A DNA stretch of 64,000 nt, from positions 1 to 64,000 of the forward strand of contig CAKZGB010000006.1 in NCBI GenBank assembly GCA_936911875.1, read 5' to 3'. The position numbers were made by a program, and so were the translations under genes. Source of the DNA: an uncultured Lysobacteraceae bacterium (lineage in GTDB: Bacteria; Pseudomonadota; Gammaproteobacteria; Xanthomonadales; Xanthomonadaceae). This document shows positions 8,027-16,588 of the stretch, piece after piece. The notes under the pieces are model-generated. The model saw only the letters and a list, made by a program, of their open reading frames with translations, was not told where the DNA came from and did not search any database. The first letter of the stretch is position 1. Every line of letters begins with the position of its first letter.

Positions 8027-10045
8027 TTACTTGCGGAAACCTTGCTTGGAACCCGAGCGGAAACCACCGCCACCGGGACGGCCACCGCCGCCGGGACGAT
8101 CGCCGCGCGGGGCGCGTTCGCCACCGCCGAAGCCACCACCGCCGGAGCGGTCACCACGCGGAGCGCGGTCGCCGCCACCAAAGCCACCACCGCCGGAACG
8201 GTCGCCGCGCGGGGCACGGTCGCCGCCACCGCCGAAGCGATCGCCACCGCCGAACTTGCGCGGGCCGCCGCGGAAATCACCGCCACGGTTGTCGCGGAAA
8301 TCACGCGGTGCTTCGACGAAATCCAGATCTTCCTTGGTGGCTGCACGGATGCGCAGACGTTGGCCTGCGACCCACACTTCCTGCAGGTGTTGTGTAACTT
8401 CTTCCGGCATGCCTTCCGGCAGATCGACCAGCGAGTGGTCCTGACGGATATCAATACGGCCGATGAAACGCGATTCCAGGTTGGCCTCATTGGCGATGGC
8501 GCCAACCAGGTTGCCCGGACGCATGCCATGGCGATGACCGACTTCAACGCGGTAGGTCATCATGCCGGCTTCGGGTTCAGCACGTTCGCGCGGAGCACGC
8601 GGTTCACGCGGCTCACGACGTTCACGCGGTTCGCGTTCGCCACGTTCCGGACGTTCGCGGCCCGGCTTGTCGTCGTCGAACTTGCGCGACTTGGGTTCAA
8701 AGGTCGGCTCGGCCAGCAGCAGCGGCGACTTGCCTTGCGACAGAACGCCAAGCGCAGCAGCCACTTCGGCCATCGGCACGTCGTTTTCGGTTGCATAACG
8801 TTCCACCATCTGGCGGAAATCGTTGATGGCCGGATTGGACATCGCCTCGGTGATGCGATTCAGGAAACGGTCAACGCGCGTTTCATTGACTTGTGCAACG
8901 GTCGGCAGATCCATCGGGTCGATGGGCTTGCGGGTTGCACGTTCAATCGCACGCAGCATGCCGCGTTCGCGCGGTGCTACAAACAGGATGGCATCGCCCT
9001 GACGGCCGGCACGACCGGTACGGCCAATGCGGTGGATATAGCTTTCCGTGTCGTACGGGATGTCGTAGTTCAACACGTGAGTGATGCGTTCGACGTCGAG
9101 ACCGCGAGCGGCCACGTCGGTGGCGACCAGTACGTCGATCTTGCTATCCTTCAGTTGCTGGATGGTGCGTTCGCGTTGGGCCTGCTGCACGTCACCGTTG
9201 ATGGCGGCCGCGGCCACACCGCGAGCGGCGAGCTTTTCGGCCAGCTCTTCGGTCATTTGCTTGGTACGCGCAAACACGATCATGGCATCGAAGGGTTCGG
9301 CCTCGATGATGCGGGTGATGGCATCGAGCTTGTGGACGCCACCCACAACCCAATAACGCTGACGCACGTTTTCCGAGGTGACCGTCTTGGTCTTGATCGC
9401 GACTTCGATCGGATCTTTCAGATAGGTTTGCGCAATGCGGCGGATCGGCGTCGGCATGGTGGCCGAGAACAGAGCGACCTGACGCGATTCCGGCGTGCGC
9501 TTGAGAACATTTTCGACGTCGTCGATAAAGCCCATGCGCAGCATTTCGTCAGCTTCGTCCAGAACCAGGCACTTCAGTTCGGACAGATCCAGCGATCCGC
9601 GTTCCAGATGGTCAATCACGCGACCCGGCGTACCGACGATCACTTGGACGCCACGCTTCAGAGCCTGCAGCTGCGGGTAATAGCTTTGACCGCCGTAAAT
9701 CGGCAATACGTGGAAGCCCGGAATATGGTGCGCATATTTCTGGAAGGCTTCGGCCACTTGGATCGCCAGTTCGCGCGTCGGTGCGAGCACCAGCACTTGC
9801 GGCTTCTTGGCATCGGGATCCAGACGGGTCAGCAAAGGCAGCGCAAAAGCGGCCGTCTTGCCGGTACCGGTTTGAGCTTGGCCCAGCACGTCACGGCCTT
9901 CGAGAATCGGCGGAATCGTTGCGGCTTGAATGGGGGAAGGGGTCTCGTAGCCGACTTCAATCAGGGCTTTGAGGACGGGCTCGCTGAGTTTCAAATCGGC
10001 AAAGCGAAGGGTTGCGGAATCCGCAACAGGAGTTTCTGTGGTCAT
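8027..10045 (-). CDS. deaD: ATP-dependent DEAD-box RNA helicase DeaD/CsdA
   Basis: 672 residues. The helicase core (about 1-380) has the Q motif (LKLSEPVLKALIEVGYETPSPIQ), AQTGTGKT, LVLDEADEML, SAT and HRIGRTGRAGR. A DbpA-like RNA-binding domain follows, around MMTYRVEVGHRHGMRPG. The last ~90 residues are Gly/Arg/Asp-rich with a 17-residue tandem repeat. DeaD unwinds structured RNA and helps ribosome assembly in the cold. The ~190-base leader before the ATG contains nested inverted repeats that may regulate it. Confidence 0.96.
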   Translation of the reverse strand: MTTETPVADSATLRFADLKLSEPVLKALIEVGYETPSPIQAATIPPILEGRDVLGQAQTGTGKTAAFALPLLTRLDPDAKKPQVLVLAPTRELAIQVAEAFQKYAHHIPGFHVLPIYGGQSYYPQLQALKRGVQVIVGTPGRVIDHLERGSLDLSELKCLVLDEADEMLRMGFIDDVENVLKRTPESRQVALFSATMPTPIRRIAQTYLKDPIEVAIKTKTVTSENVRQRYWVVGGVHKLDAITRIIEAEPFDAMIVFARTKQMTEELAEKLAARGVAAAAINGDVQQAQRERTIQQLKDSKIDVLVATDVAARGLDVERITHVLNYDIPYDTESYIHRIGRTGRAGRQGDAILFVAPRERGMLRAIERATRKPIDPMDLPTVAQVNETRVDRFLNRITEAMSNPAINDFRQMVERYATENDVPMAEVAAALGVLSQGKSPLLLAEPTFEPKSRKFDDDKPGRERPERGEREPRERREPREPRAPRERAEPEAGMMTYRVEVGHRHGMRPGNLVGAIANEANLESRFIGRIDIRQDHSLVDLPEGMPEEVTQHLQEVWVAGQRLRIRAATKEDLDFVEAPRDFRDNRGGDFRGGPRKFGGGDRFGGGGDRAPRGDRSGGGGFGGGDRAPRGDRSGGGGFGGGERAPRGDRPGGGGRPGGGGFRSGSKQGFRK
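8097..8260 (-). repeat. 51-bp tandem repeats coding the RGG-like tail of DeaD
   Basis: About three imperfect units with a 51-bp period (the same decamer occurs at 8131 and 8182). They code a 17-residue unit of the form GGGGFGGGDRAPRGDRS. In-frame unit gain or loss would change tail length without breaking the gene. Confidence 0.85.
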
Positions 10046-10050
10046 GGTTT

Positions 10051-10125
10051 ATCCATCCGGGCGGCCCTGTCGATAGTGGGCGCAAAAAAAGGTCGACATA
10101 GTCGAGATCGCCCACGAATGGATGG
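10051..10125 (-). promoter_or_regulatory. Nested inverted repeats in deaD leader
   Basis: Three nested arm pairs lie just before the deaD ATG (10045): CCATCC/GGATGG (10053-10058 with 10120-10125), GTGGGCG/CGCCCAC (10076-10082 with 10109-10115) and TCGAC/GTCGA (10093-10097 with 10101-10105). Read on the deaD strand, the inner hairpin is followed by CC and seven T residues, a weak terminator-like arrangement inside the larger stem. This could be an attenuator or cold-responsive leader; function is inferred. Confidence 0.45.
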
Positions 10126-10236
10126 CGTCAGCACGGACGCGAGTCATTGCACTAGGGCTAATTTCGAGGCTCATTCTACCACACTTGCCGTTCGATCCCG
10201 ATGAGGCGACGGGTTTCGTTCATCGGCGTACACTAA

Positions 10237-11781
10237 ATGCAGCTCATGAGCATGCCCACACTCCCGTTTCCGTTTGCCCAATGGCAGTTGCAAGAGCGCT
10301 GGGCCGAGGCGTTGCCAATGGATGCGGATCGCAGCCCAAAGCCCCGCCCCGTGGACGCTTCGGGCTCCTTCGTGCGTCCCGAACCGGTCGCCGCGCCGCA
10401 CTTGTTGGCTGCTTCGCACAAGCTTTGCCAATCCCTGCAGTTTGATCCGCGCGTACTGGCCGATCCCGTGTTTGCGCCGGTGCTGACAGGTAATACGACC
10501 TTTGAAGGATTCCGACCGTATGCCACCAATTACGGCGGGCATCAGTTCGGTAACTGGGCCGGACAGTTGGGCGACGGTCGCGCCATTGTCATTGCGGAGC
10601 TGCAAAACGCCAAGGGCGAGCGGCAGGAGTTGCAGCTTAAAGGTGCGGGGCTGACGCCGTTTTCGCGCTTTGCCGATGGCCGTGCGGTCCTGCGTTCGTC
10701 GGTGCGCGAGTACATTGCCTCTGAAGCGATGCATGCGTTAGGCGTCCCCACGTCGCATGCACTGTGGTTGGCCTCGACCGGTGACCCGGTGGTACGCGAT
10801 CGCTACTATGATGGCCATCCGGAGCCCGAGCCTGGCGCCGTGGTGTGTCGTGTCGCGCCTTCGTGGATCCGTTTCGGTCATTTCGAATTGCCGGCCGCGC
10901 GCGGTGATACCGCTTTGGTCAAACAGCTCGCTGATTTTTGTATTGCGAAGGACTTTCCGCATCTGCAGTCGCTTCGTGATGAAACACGTTATGGCGATTG
11001 GTTCCGCGAGATCTGTGAACGCACGGCGCGCATGATTGCGCACTGGCAAGCAGTCGGGTTTGTGCATGGAGTGATGAATACCGACAACATGTCGGTGCTC
11101 GGACTCACTATCGACTACGGTCCGTTCGGTTTTATGGATCGCTTTGATTCGCAGTGGACGCCCAATACGACTGATCACGAGCAACGCCGATATCGGTATG
11201 CGCAGCAGCCGGCCGTCGGCTTCTGGAATCTGCAACGCCTGGCCATGGCGTTGGGTTCACTCTTTGCAGATGCCGAGCCTTTGCGCGAGGGCCTGATGCA
11301 CTATCAGCATCTGTTTGTGGCCGAGGATCTGCGGATGCAGTCCGCCAAGCTGGGCTTGACCACATACCCGAAAGATGTGGTGACCGGTTTCGCGGAGCTG
11401 ATGCAATCGCAAGCGCTCGATTTCCGTCTGGCGTATCTGTCCTTGCAGTTCAACGGCGATCTGGCCGAAACCTCATATTTGGACGCACCCGATCGCGGTG
11501 CCATTGATTTGTGGTTGGCCGACTATCGCGTGGCCCGTGCCTCACATGCCGCACAGTTCGCCCACAACTCGCGCCTGCTACCGCACAACTGGCTGCTGCA
11601 GGAACTGATCGAGGCCACGGAGCAGGCCGTTGCAGAGTCGCGCACCGCACCCGAGTTGAATCTGTTCCTGCAGGCGATGGATACGCCGACGACCACCCGC
11701 TATCCGCCCCATTGGGGTCAAATGCGTCCGGATTGGGCCTCCGAGCGGCGCGGCTGCACCGATCTGTCCTGCAGTTCCTAG
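10237..11781 (+). CDS. selO: Protein adenylyltransferase SelO (YdiU/UPF0061)
   Basis: 514 residues, full length for the family. SelO is a pseudokinase-fold enzyme that transfers AMP to Ser/Thr/Tyr of redox proteins. Visible hallmarks are NYGGHQFGNWAGQLGDGRA, the ELQLKGAGLTPFSR segment, HGVMNTDNMS with the catalytic Asn/Asp, and IDYGPFGFMDRFD. The C-terminus ends Cys-Ser-Ser; this antepenultimate cysteine occupies the selenocysteine position of the animal protein. ATG at 10237, 10246 or 10252 could be the start. Confidence 0.95.
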   Translation: MQLMSMPTLPFPFAQWQLQERWAEALPMDADRSPKPRPVDASGSFVRPEPVAAPHLLAASHKLCQSLQFDPRVLADPVFAPVLTGNTTFEGFRPYATNYGGHQFGNWAGQLGDGRAIVIAELQNAKGERQELQLKGAGLTPFSRFADGRAVLRSSVREYIASEAMHALGVPTSHALWLASTGDPVVRDRYYDGHPEPEPGAVVCRVAPSWIRFGHFELPAARGDTALVKQLADFCIAKDFPHLQSLRDETRYGDWFREICERTARMIAHWQAVGFVHGVMNTDNMSVLGLTIDYGPFGFMDRFDSQWTPNTTDHEQRRYRYAQQPAVGFWNLQRLAMALGSLFADAEPLREGLMHYQHLFVAEDLRMQSAKLGLTTYPKDVVTGFAELMQSQALDFRLAYLSLQFNGDLAETSYLDAPDRGAIDLWLADYRVARASHAAQFAHNSRLLPHNWLLQELIEATEQAVAESRTAPELNLFLQAMDTPTTTRYPPHWGQMRPDWASERRGCTDLSCSS

Positions 11782-11812
11782 GCCCGCAAGCACGCGCCCA
11801 GTACAATGGGGC

Positions 11813-13687
11813 ATGTCATTAGTAGCCTTTCAGAACGTTAATTTCGCTGTCGGCGGTCCGCCGCTGCTGGAAAACGCACAGTTCACGCTGGAGCGCGGCG
11901 AGCGCGTCGCCGTCATCGGCCGTAACGGCGCCGGTAAATCCACCTTCCTCAAACTGATCGCCGGTGAGCATCGTCCCGACGAGGGCGAAGTGCGTCTGCA
12001 GACCGGTGTCCGTATCTCGCGACTGGAGCAGGAAGTTCCGCACAACTGGCAAGGTCCGGTGTTTGATGTTGTCGCCGAGGGTCTTGGCGATGTCGGCAGT
12101 CTGCTGGCGCGTTGGCACGATGTCAGTCACGCTGCCGATCCGGACCTGACGGAGATGGCTTCGCTACAGACACAAATCGAAGAGCTCGGCGGCTGGGAAC
12201 TGGAACGCCGCGTCGAACAGGCACTGCAACGTGTGGAACTCGATGGCGAACTCGACATGCAATCGCTGTCGGGCGGTATGAAACGTCGCGTCGGTCTGGC
12301 CCGTGCACTGGTGCAAAATCCCGATGTGCTGTTGCTCGATGAGCCCACCAACCATTTGGATCTCGAATCGATTCAATGGCTCGAAAAGTTTCTGCTGAAC
12401 TGGCCGGGTGCCACAGTCTTTATCACCCACGATCGACGCTTCCTGCGTTCATTGGCTACACGCATTGTCGAGATCGACCGCGGTGAACTGACCTCATGGC
12501 CCGGCGATTACGCTAACTTTCTACGTCGTCGCGACGAGCGCATGCATGCACAGGCGCAGGAACAGGCACGTTTCGACAAACTGCTCGCACAGGAAGAAGT
12601 CTGGATCCGCCAAGGCATCAAGGCCCGCCGCACCCGTGACGAAGGCCGTGTCCGCCGCCTGAAAGCCATGCGCGAGGAACGCAGCCAGCGCCGCAACGCG
12701 CAGGGCAATGTGCGAATGGAAATTTCCAGCGCGCAGGGATCCGGCAAGCGCGTCTTTCTGCTCGAGGACGTCACGCACGGTTTTGGCGATCGTTGCCTGA
12801 TCCGCGATTTCAGTGCCACGGTGTTGCGTGGCGATCGCATCGGTCTGGTCGGTCCCAACGGCACCGGCAAATCCACACTGATTAAACTACTGCTGGGTCA
12901 GATGCAGCCTGATCAGGGTCAGATCACCATCGGCACGCAGCTACAGGTCGCGTATTTCGATCAGTATCGTTCCATCCTGCGAGAGGACTGGAACGCACTT
13001 GAAAACGTGGCAGAAGGTCGCGACTACGTCGAGATCAACGGCGCACGCAAACATCCGATCGGTTATCTGCAGGAGTTCCTGTTCAGTCCCGAACGTGCAC
13101 GTGCACCGATCTCCGCGCTGTCGGGCGGGGAGCGCAATCGACTGTTGCTCGCCAAGTTGTTCGCCCAGCCTTCGAACCTGCTGGTGATGGACGAACCCAC
13201 CAACGATCTTGATGTCGAAACGCTGGAACTGCTCGAAGAGCTGCTGGCCGATTACTCGGGCACGCTGTTGCTGGTCAGCCATGACCGTGAATTTCTCGAC
13301 AACGTCACCACCCAGTTGTGGGTGTTCGAAGGCAATGGCCAGATCACAGAGGTCGTCGGTGGCTACGAAGATTGGGAACGCCAGGCCAAGGCACGCGAAG
13401 ACGCCGCAATGGCCGCGGCGAGCAAGCCACAAGCTACCGCAGCGGTTGCAACGAACGCGGTCAACGACACGCCCAAGCGCAAGCTGAGCTACAAAGAACA
13501 GCGCGAGCTGGAGCAATTGCCGTTGCGCATTGATACGTTGGAGCAGCAAATTGCTGAACTGACTGCGCAGCTGTCGGATCCGGCGATTTTCGGCGATCCT
13601 GCCGCATTGCGCGGCGTCAGTGAGACGCTGGAAACCGCGCAGGGCGAGCTGGATGCAGCCTATGCACGATGGACTGAGCTTGAATAA
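11813..13687 (+). CDS. uup: ABC-F ATPase Uup
   Basis: 624 residues with two ABC domains: Walker A GRNGAGKST (near 36) and GPNGTGKST (near 348), signature LSGGMKRR and LSGGERNR, DEPTNHLD and DEPTNDLD. There is no transmembrane part. The C-terminal ~80 residues (from YKEQRELEQLP) are the Uup-type coiled coil, which distinguishes it from EttA. Uup acts on ribosomes and affects transposon excision in E. coli. Confidence 0.93.
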   Translation: MSLVAFQNVNFAVGGPPLLENAQFTLERGERVAVIGRNGAGKSTFLKLIAGEHRPDEGEVRLQTGVRISRLEQEVPHNWQGPVFDVVAEGLGDVGSLLARWHDVSHAADPDLTEMASLQTQIEELGGWELERRVEQALQRVELDGELDMQSLSGGMKRRVGLARALVQNPDVLLLDEPTNHLDLESIQWLEKFLLNWPGATVFITHDRRFLRSLATRIVEIDRGELTSWPGDYANFLRRRDERMHAQAQEQARFDKLLAQEEVWIRQGIKARRTRDEGRVRRLKAMREERSQRRNAQGNVRMEISSAQGSGKRVFLLEDVTHGFGDRCLIRDFSATVLRGDRIGLVGPNGTGKSTLIKLLLGQMQPDQGQITIGTQLQVAYFDQYRSILREDWNALENVAEGRDYVEINGARKHPIGYLQEFLFSPERARAPISALSGGERNRLLLAKLFAQPSNLLVMDEPTNDLDVETLELLEELLADYSGTLLLVSHDREFLDNVTTQLWVFEGNGQITEVVGGYEDWERQAKAREDAAMAAASKPQATAAVATNAVNDTPKRKLSYKEQRELEQLPLRIDTLEQQIAELTAQLSDPAIFGDPAALRGVSETLETAQGELDAAYARWTELE

Positions 13688-13729
13688 ACTGTATTTGCAA
13701 CGACTGACTCTTAGAGGCTGCGCCATTTC

Positions 13730-14326
13730 ATGATGACCTTACTGATCATTGCCGTCACCGTTCTTGTTTCGGTCCTGGCAATGAAAAACTCCCGTCTGAT
13801 GGACCGCCTGGTGTTCTGGGTCCATGCCATCCGTCGTAATCACCAGTGGGACCGATTCGTCACTCACGGTTTTGTCCACGCCGACTTCTCGCATCTCGCG
13901 TTCAACATGATCACGCTGTTCTTCTTCGGACAGTTTGTGGAGCGAATTGTCAGTGATCGACTCGGCGCGATCGGCTTTCTGCTGTTCTATCTGAGTGCCA
14001 TCGTCGTCGCGATGGTGCCGACCTATCTCAAGCACAAGAATCAGGCCAACTACATGAGCTTGGGGGCTTCGGGCGCGGTGTCGGCCATGACGATGGTGTT
14101 TGCGCTGGTCAATCCGTGGTCACTGATCTTTGTATTCTTCATCCCGGTGCCGGCCATCATTTATGCGGCGCTGTTCATTGGCTACTCCGTCTGGCGCGAC
14201 CGCCAGCAGGGCGACAACGTCAATCACAATGCCCACTTGGCGGGTGCCTTGTACGGCGTCCTGTTCATGCTGCTGCTTGAGCCCGGTCTGGTCGGAAATT
14301 TCCTCGGCAAGCTGCTGAACCCTTAA
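13730..14326 (+). CDS. Rhomboid-family intramembrane serine protease
   Basis: 198 residues, about six transmembrane helices. HADFSHLAFNMITLFFFG (about 44-61) is the rhomboid His/Asn helix, SLGASGAVSAM holds the catalytic serine (GxSG), and HNAHLAGALYG near residue 170 holds the catalytic histidine. It cleaves membrane-embedded substrates; the targets are unknown. Start MM at 13730 or 13733. Confidence 0.9.
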   Translation: MMTLLIIAVTVLVSVLAMKNSRLMDRLVFWVHAIRRNHQWDRFVTHGFVHADFSHLAFNMITLFFFGQFVERIVSDRLGAIGFLLFYLSAIVVAMVPTYLKHKNQANYMSLGASGAVSAMTMVFALVNPWSLIFVFFIPVPAIIYAALFIGYSVWRDRQQGDNVNHNAHLAGALYGVLFMLLLEPGLVGNFLGKLLNP

Positions 14327-14355
14327 GATCATAGATTCAGCTCGGGAGAAATCGA

Positions 14356-14628
14356 ATGAATACCATTGAACATCGTCCGCAGGAATCACGCTTCGTAACT
14401 ATTGTCGAAGGCATCGAGGCGGAATTGAATTACACCGAACTCGGTGGCGTCCTGCACATCACGCATACGGGAGTCCCTTCGGAGATCGGTGGTCGCGGCA
14501 TTGCCGGGCAGCTGGTCAAGGCAGCGTTCGAACATGCCCGCAGCGCCGATCTGAAAGTGTCTCCGGATTGCACCTATGCCGAGGCCTGGGTTGGCAAACA
14601 CCCCGACTACAACGACCTGGTGATCTGA
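14356..14628 (+). CDS. Small GNAT-like acetyltransferase (YidJ/COG2388 type)
   Basis: 90 residues: a beta-hairpin start, then EIGGRGIAGQLVKAAFEHAR (the acetyl-CoA-binding loop and helix) and SPDCTYAEAWVGKHPDY, the usual ending of this minimal GNAT family. GGAG precedes the ATG. The stop is directly followed by the TTG start of rluF, so the two are translationally coupled. Confidence 0.85.
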   Translation: MNTIEHRPQESRFVTIVEGIEAELNYTELGGVLHITHTGVPSEIGGRGIAGQLVKAAFEHARSADLKVSPDCTYAEAWVGKHPDYNDLVI

Positions 14629-15375
14629 TTGAGCGACACCCAAGACCCCGGTACCGAACCGGTCCGACTGAATAAGTTCATCGCGGGTACCGGGCATTGC
14701 TCGCGCCGTGAGGCTGATCGCCTGATTGCTGACGGTCGTGTCACCGTCAATGGACAGCGCGCCGGTATCGGCACCGAAGTCACCGAGTCCGACCTGATCC
14801 TGATTGACGGGCAGCGGCTGATGCCGCGTGCGCGCATCAAGGGCCAGCGCCGGCACGTGTACATTGCCTTGCACAAGCCAATCGGCATCACCTGTACCAC
14901 CGATTCGGCAGTCAAGGGCAACATCGTCGACTTTGTCGGCCACGACAAGCGCATCTTTCCGATCGGCCGATTGGATAAAGACAGCGAAGGCCTGATCCTG
15001 CTCACCAGCAATGGCGACATCGTCAACGAAATTCTGCGGGCCGAAAACAAGCTGGAAAAAGAGTATCTGGTCGCAGTCAATAACACCGTGACCGATGCAT
15101 TCCTGCGTGGCATGGCCAAGGGTGTGCCGATCCACGGCCAAACGACATTGCCATGCAAGACGGGCAAGATCGGTCCGGTCGGGTTTCGCATTGTGCTGGT
15201 GCAGGGCTTGAACCGTCAGATCCGTTTGATGGCCGCGCATTTTGGCTATCGCGTCAAAAAGCTGGTGCGCGTGCGGATCGGCAACGTCAAACTGGGCCAT
15301 CTGAAACTTGGCCAATGGCGCAATCTGACCGATGCCGAGTTGCAGGGTCTGATTCCGTCGCGGACGGAATGGTAA
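14629..15375 (+). CDS. rluF: 23S rRNA pseudouridine synthase RluF-like
   Basis: 248 residues. An S4 RNA-binding domain comes first (VRLNKFIAGTGHCSRREADRLI-type helix, residues 12-60), then the RsuA/RluB/E/F catalytic domain with IGRLDKDSEGL, whose Asp is the nucleophile. RluF modifies U2604 and can also hit U2605. The start is TTG, immediately after the preceding stop; no ATG fits the conserved N-terminus. Confidence 0.9.
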   Translation: MSDTQDPGTEPVRLNKFIAGTGHCSRREADRLIADGRVTVNGQRAGIGTEVTESDLILIDGQRLMPRARIKGQRRHVYIALHKPIGITCTTDSAVKGNIVDFVGHDKRIFPIGRLDKDSEGLILLTSNGDIVNEILRAENKLEKEYLVAVNNTVTDAFLRGMAKGVPIHGQTTLPCKTGKIGPVGFRIVLVQGLNRQIRLMAAHFGYRVKKLVRVRIGNVKLGHLKLGQWRNLTDAELQGLIPSRTEW

Positions 15376-15408
15376 AGTAAGTCCGTTACTGATTGTGGAG
15401 TCTGACTC

Positions 15409-16122
15409 TTGAAAGTTGCGTTCATTCCGGTGGTGGTAGTAGGTCTCCTGTCGGTGGCCTTAATCGGCTGCGGCAAGCAGGATGCGGCGCAAGCCGGAGC
15501 GGCCACAGCAAGCAAGGCTCCGCTGACCAAGTTGCCGCCGATCGCGGTGCAGCTGAAAGACTTCGCAGAAATCACACCCGCCTATAACGTCGCCATCAGT
15601 TACGATGCGGCGGTGGGCCAGTTTGAACCGCTGGCCAAGCAGGTCACAGCGTTTGCCGATCAGCAGACGGCGGCATTCAAGACGGCGCTAGGTGCCAATC
15701 CGGCTGCCGTGAGCGATGCGGCGCAACGTCCGACTTTGAGTCTGTATATGGTCAGCGTGGCCAATGCGCCGGGTCTGGCTGCCGTGGCTGCCAACGGCAG
15801 TGCCTTTACCGGCAAGGGCGCTGCCACGCCCATCGTGCAACGGTGGGTATACGTGCCGCACACGCAACAGGTACTCAGCCAGGCACAACTGTTTCCCGGC
15901 AAGGCGCTGACCAATGCACTGCAATCCAAGGGCGCCAACGGCACCTTTGCAGGCATGGAGCCGACCTTGGATGGCCAGGGCAAAATCCGCGAGATGCATT
16001 TTGTGTATTTGCAGTCGGCTGCTGACAATGCCGATGACGCTGTGCGAAAGATCGCCATCCCGGCGTCGCAGTTGCGCAGTTTTATCGCGCCCGCTTATCG
16101 CGAACTGCTCGCTACTAAATGA
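15409..16122 (+). CDS. Lipoprotein of unknown function
   Basis: 237 residues starting at TTG 15409, with GTGGAG 8 bases upstream. A lipobox (Leu-Ile-Gly-Cys near residue 21) ends the signal peptide. The mature part starts with an Ala/Lys-rich linker, followed by an alpha/beta region containing AISYDAAVGQFEPLAKQV. This faintly resembles DUF3298/DUF4163 (RsiV/PdaC) domains, but I cannot confirm it. Confidence 0.75.
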   Translation: MKVAFIPVVVVGLLSVALIGCGKQDAAQAGAATASKAPLTKLPPIAVQLKDFAEITPAYNVAISYDAAVGQFEPLAKQVTAFADQQTAAFKTALGANPAAVSDAAQRPTLSLYMVSVANAPGLAAVAANGSAFTGKGAATPIVQRWVYVPHTQQVLSQAQLFPGKALTNALQSKGANGTFAGMEPTLDGQGKIREMHFVYLQSAADNADDAVRKIAIPASQLRSFIAPAYRELLATK

Positions 16123-16164
16123 CAGTTTGGGCACGCATGGCGTGCACCTGATTAGCAACGGACG

Positions 16165-16533
16165 TTAAAACGCCCCGGCGGTATTGACCGCGTCCGAAGG
16201 CACTTCCATCGCCACATCCCACAGCTCGATAATCCGGTCGCCCTCAAAGCGATAGATATGCGCGCAGGCGTAGGGCGCCGAGCTCGGCGCATGCTGCACG
16301 CGACTGTGCGTCATTAAAGTGTCGCCATCTTCCAGAATCCGTAGCACTTTGATCTGCGTCTGCGGGAACTGCAGTGCGGCCTGATGCATCGCTATCGCCA
16401 GCGAGTCTGCATCGGGCGCAAACCAGGGGTTGTGATGCACAAAACCGCTAGCGACGTAGTCGGCAAATGCGGCTTGGCTGTCGCCTATCGCGCAACGCGT
16501 AATGAAATCCTTGACGATGGCTTTGCGGTCCAT
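16165..16533 (-). CDS. SnoaL/NTF2-like protein
   Basis: 122 residues from the ATG at 16533; a GTG at 16545 would sit inside a terminator stem. The pattern VKDFITRCAIGDSQAAFADYVASGFVHHNP, then LAIAMHQAALQFPQTQIKVLRILEDGD, then HIYRFEGDRIIELWDV is that of SnoaL-like polyketide-cyclase-fold proteins. The substrate is unknown. Its initiation signal overlaps the terminator of dcp. Confidence 0.8.
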   Translation of the reverse strand: MDRKAIVKDFITRCAIGDSQAAFADYVASGFVHHNPWFAPDADSLAIAMHQAALQFPQTQIKVLRILEDGDTLMTHSRVQHAPSSAPYACAHIYRFEGDRIIELWDVAMEVPSDAVNTAGAF

Positions 16534-16563
16534 AAAAAAGGCCACTCCGGTGAGGGAGTGGCC
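16534..16563 (-). terminator. Terminator of dcp abutting next start codon
   Basis: On the minus strand GGCCACTCC pairs with GGAGTGGCC (9 bp, 6-base loop) and is followed by six T residues that end exactly at the ATG (16533) of the SnoaL-like gene. The only Shine-Dalgarno-like sequence, GGAG, lies in the 3' arm, 11 bases before that ATG. Confidence 0.85.
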
Positions 16564-16588
16564 AGTGTAGCAAAGCGACTGCGGCAGA

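Noticed and set aside
8042..10204. 720-codon frame antisense to deaD
   Set aside because: Composition is Arg/Ala/Thr-rich with no domain; deaD on the other strand has all helicase motifs.
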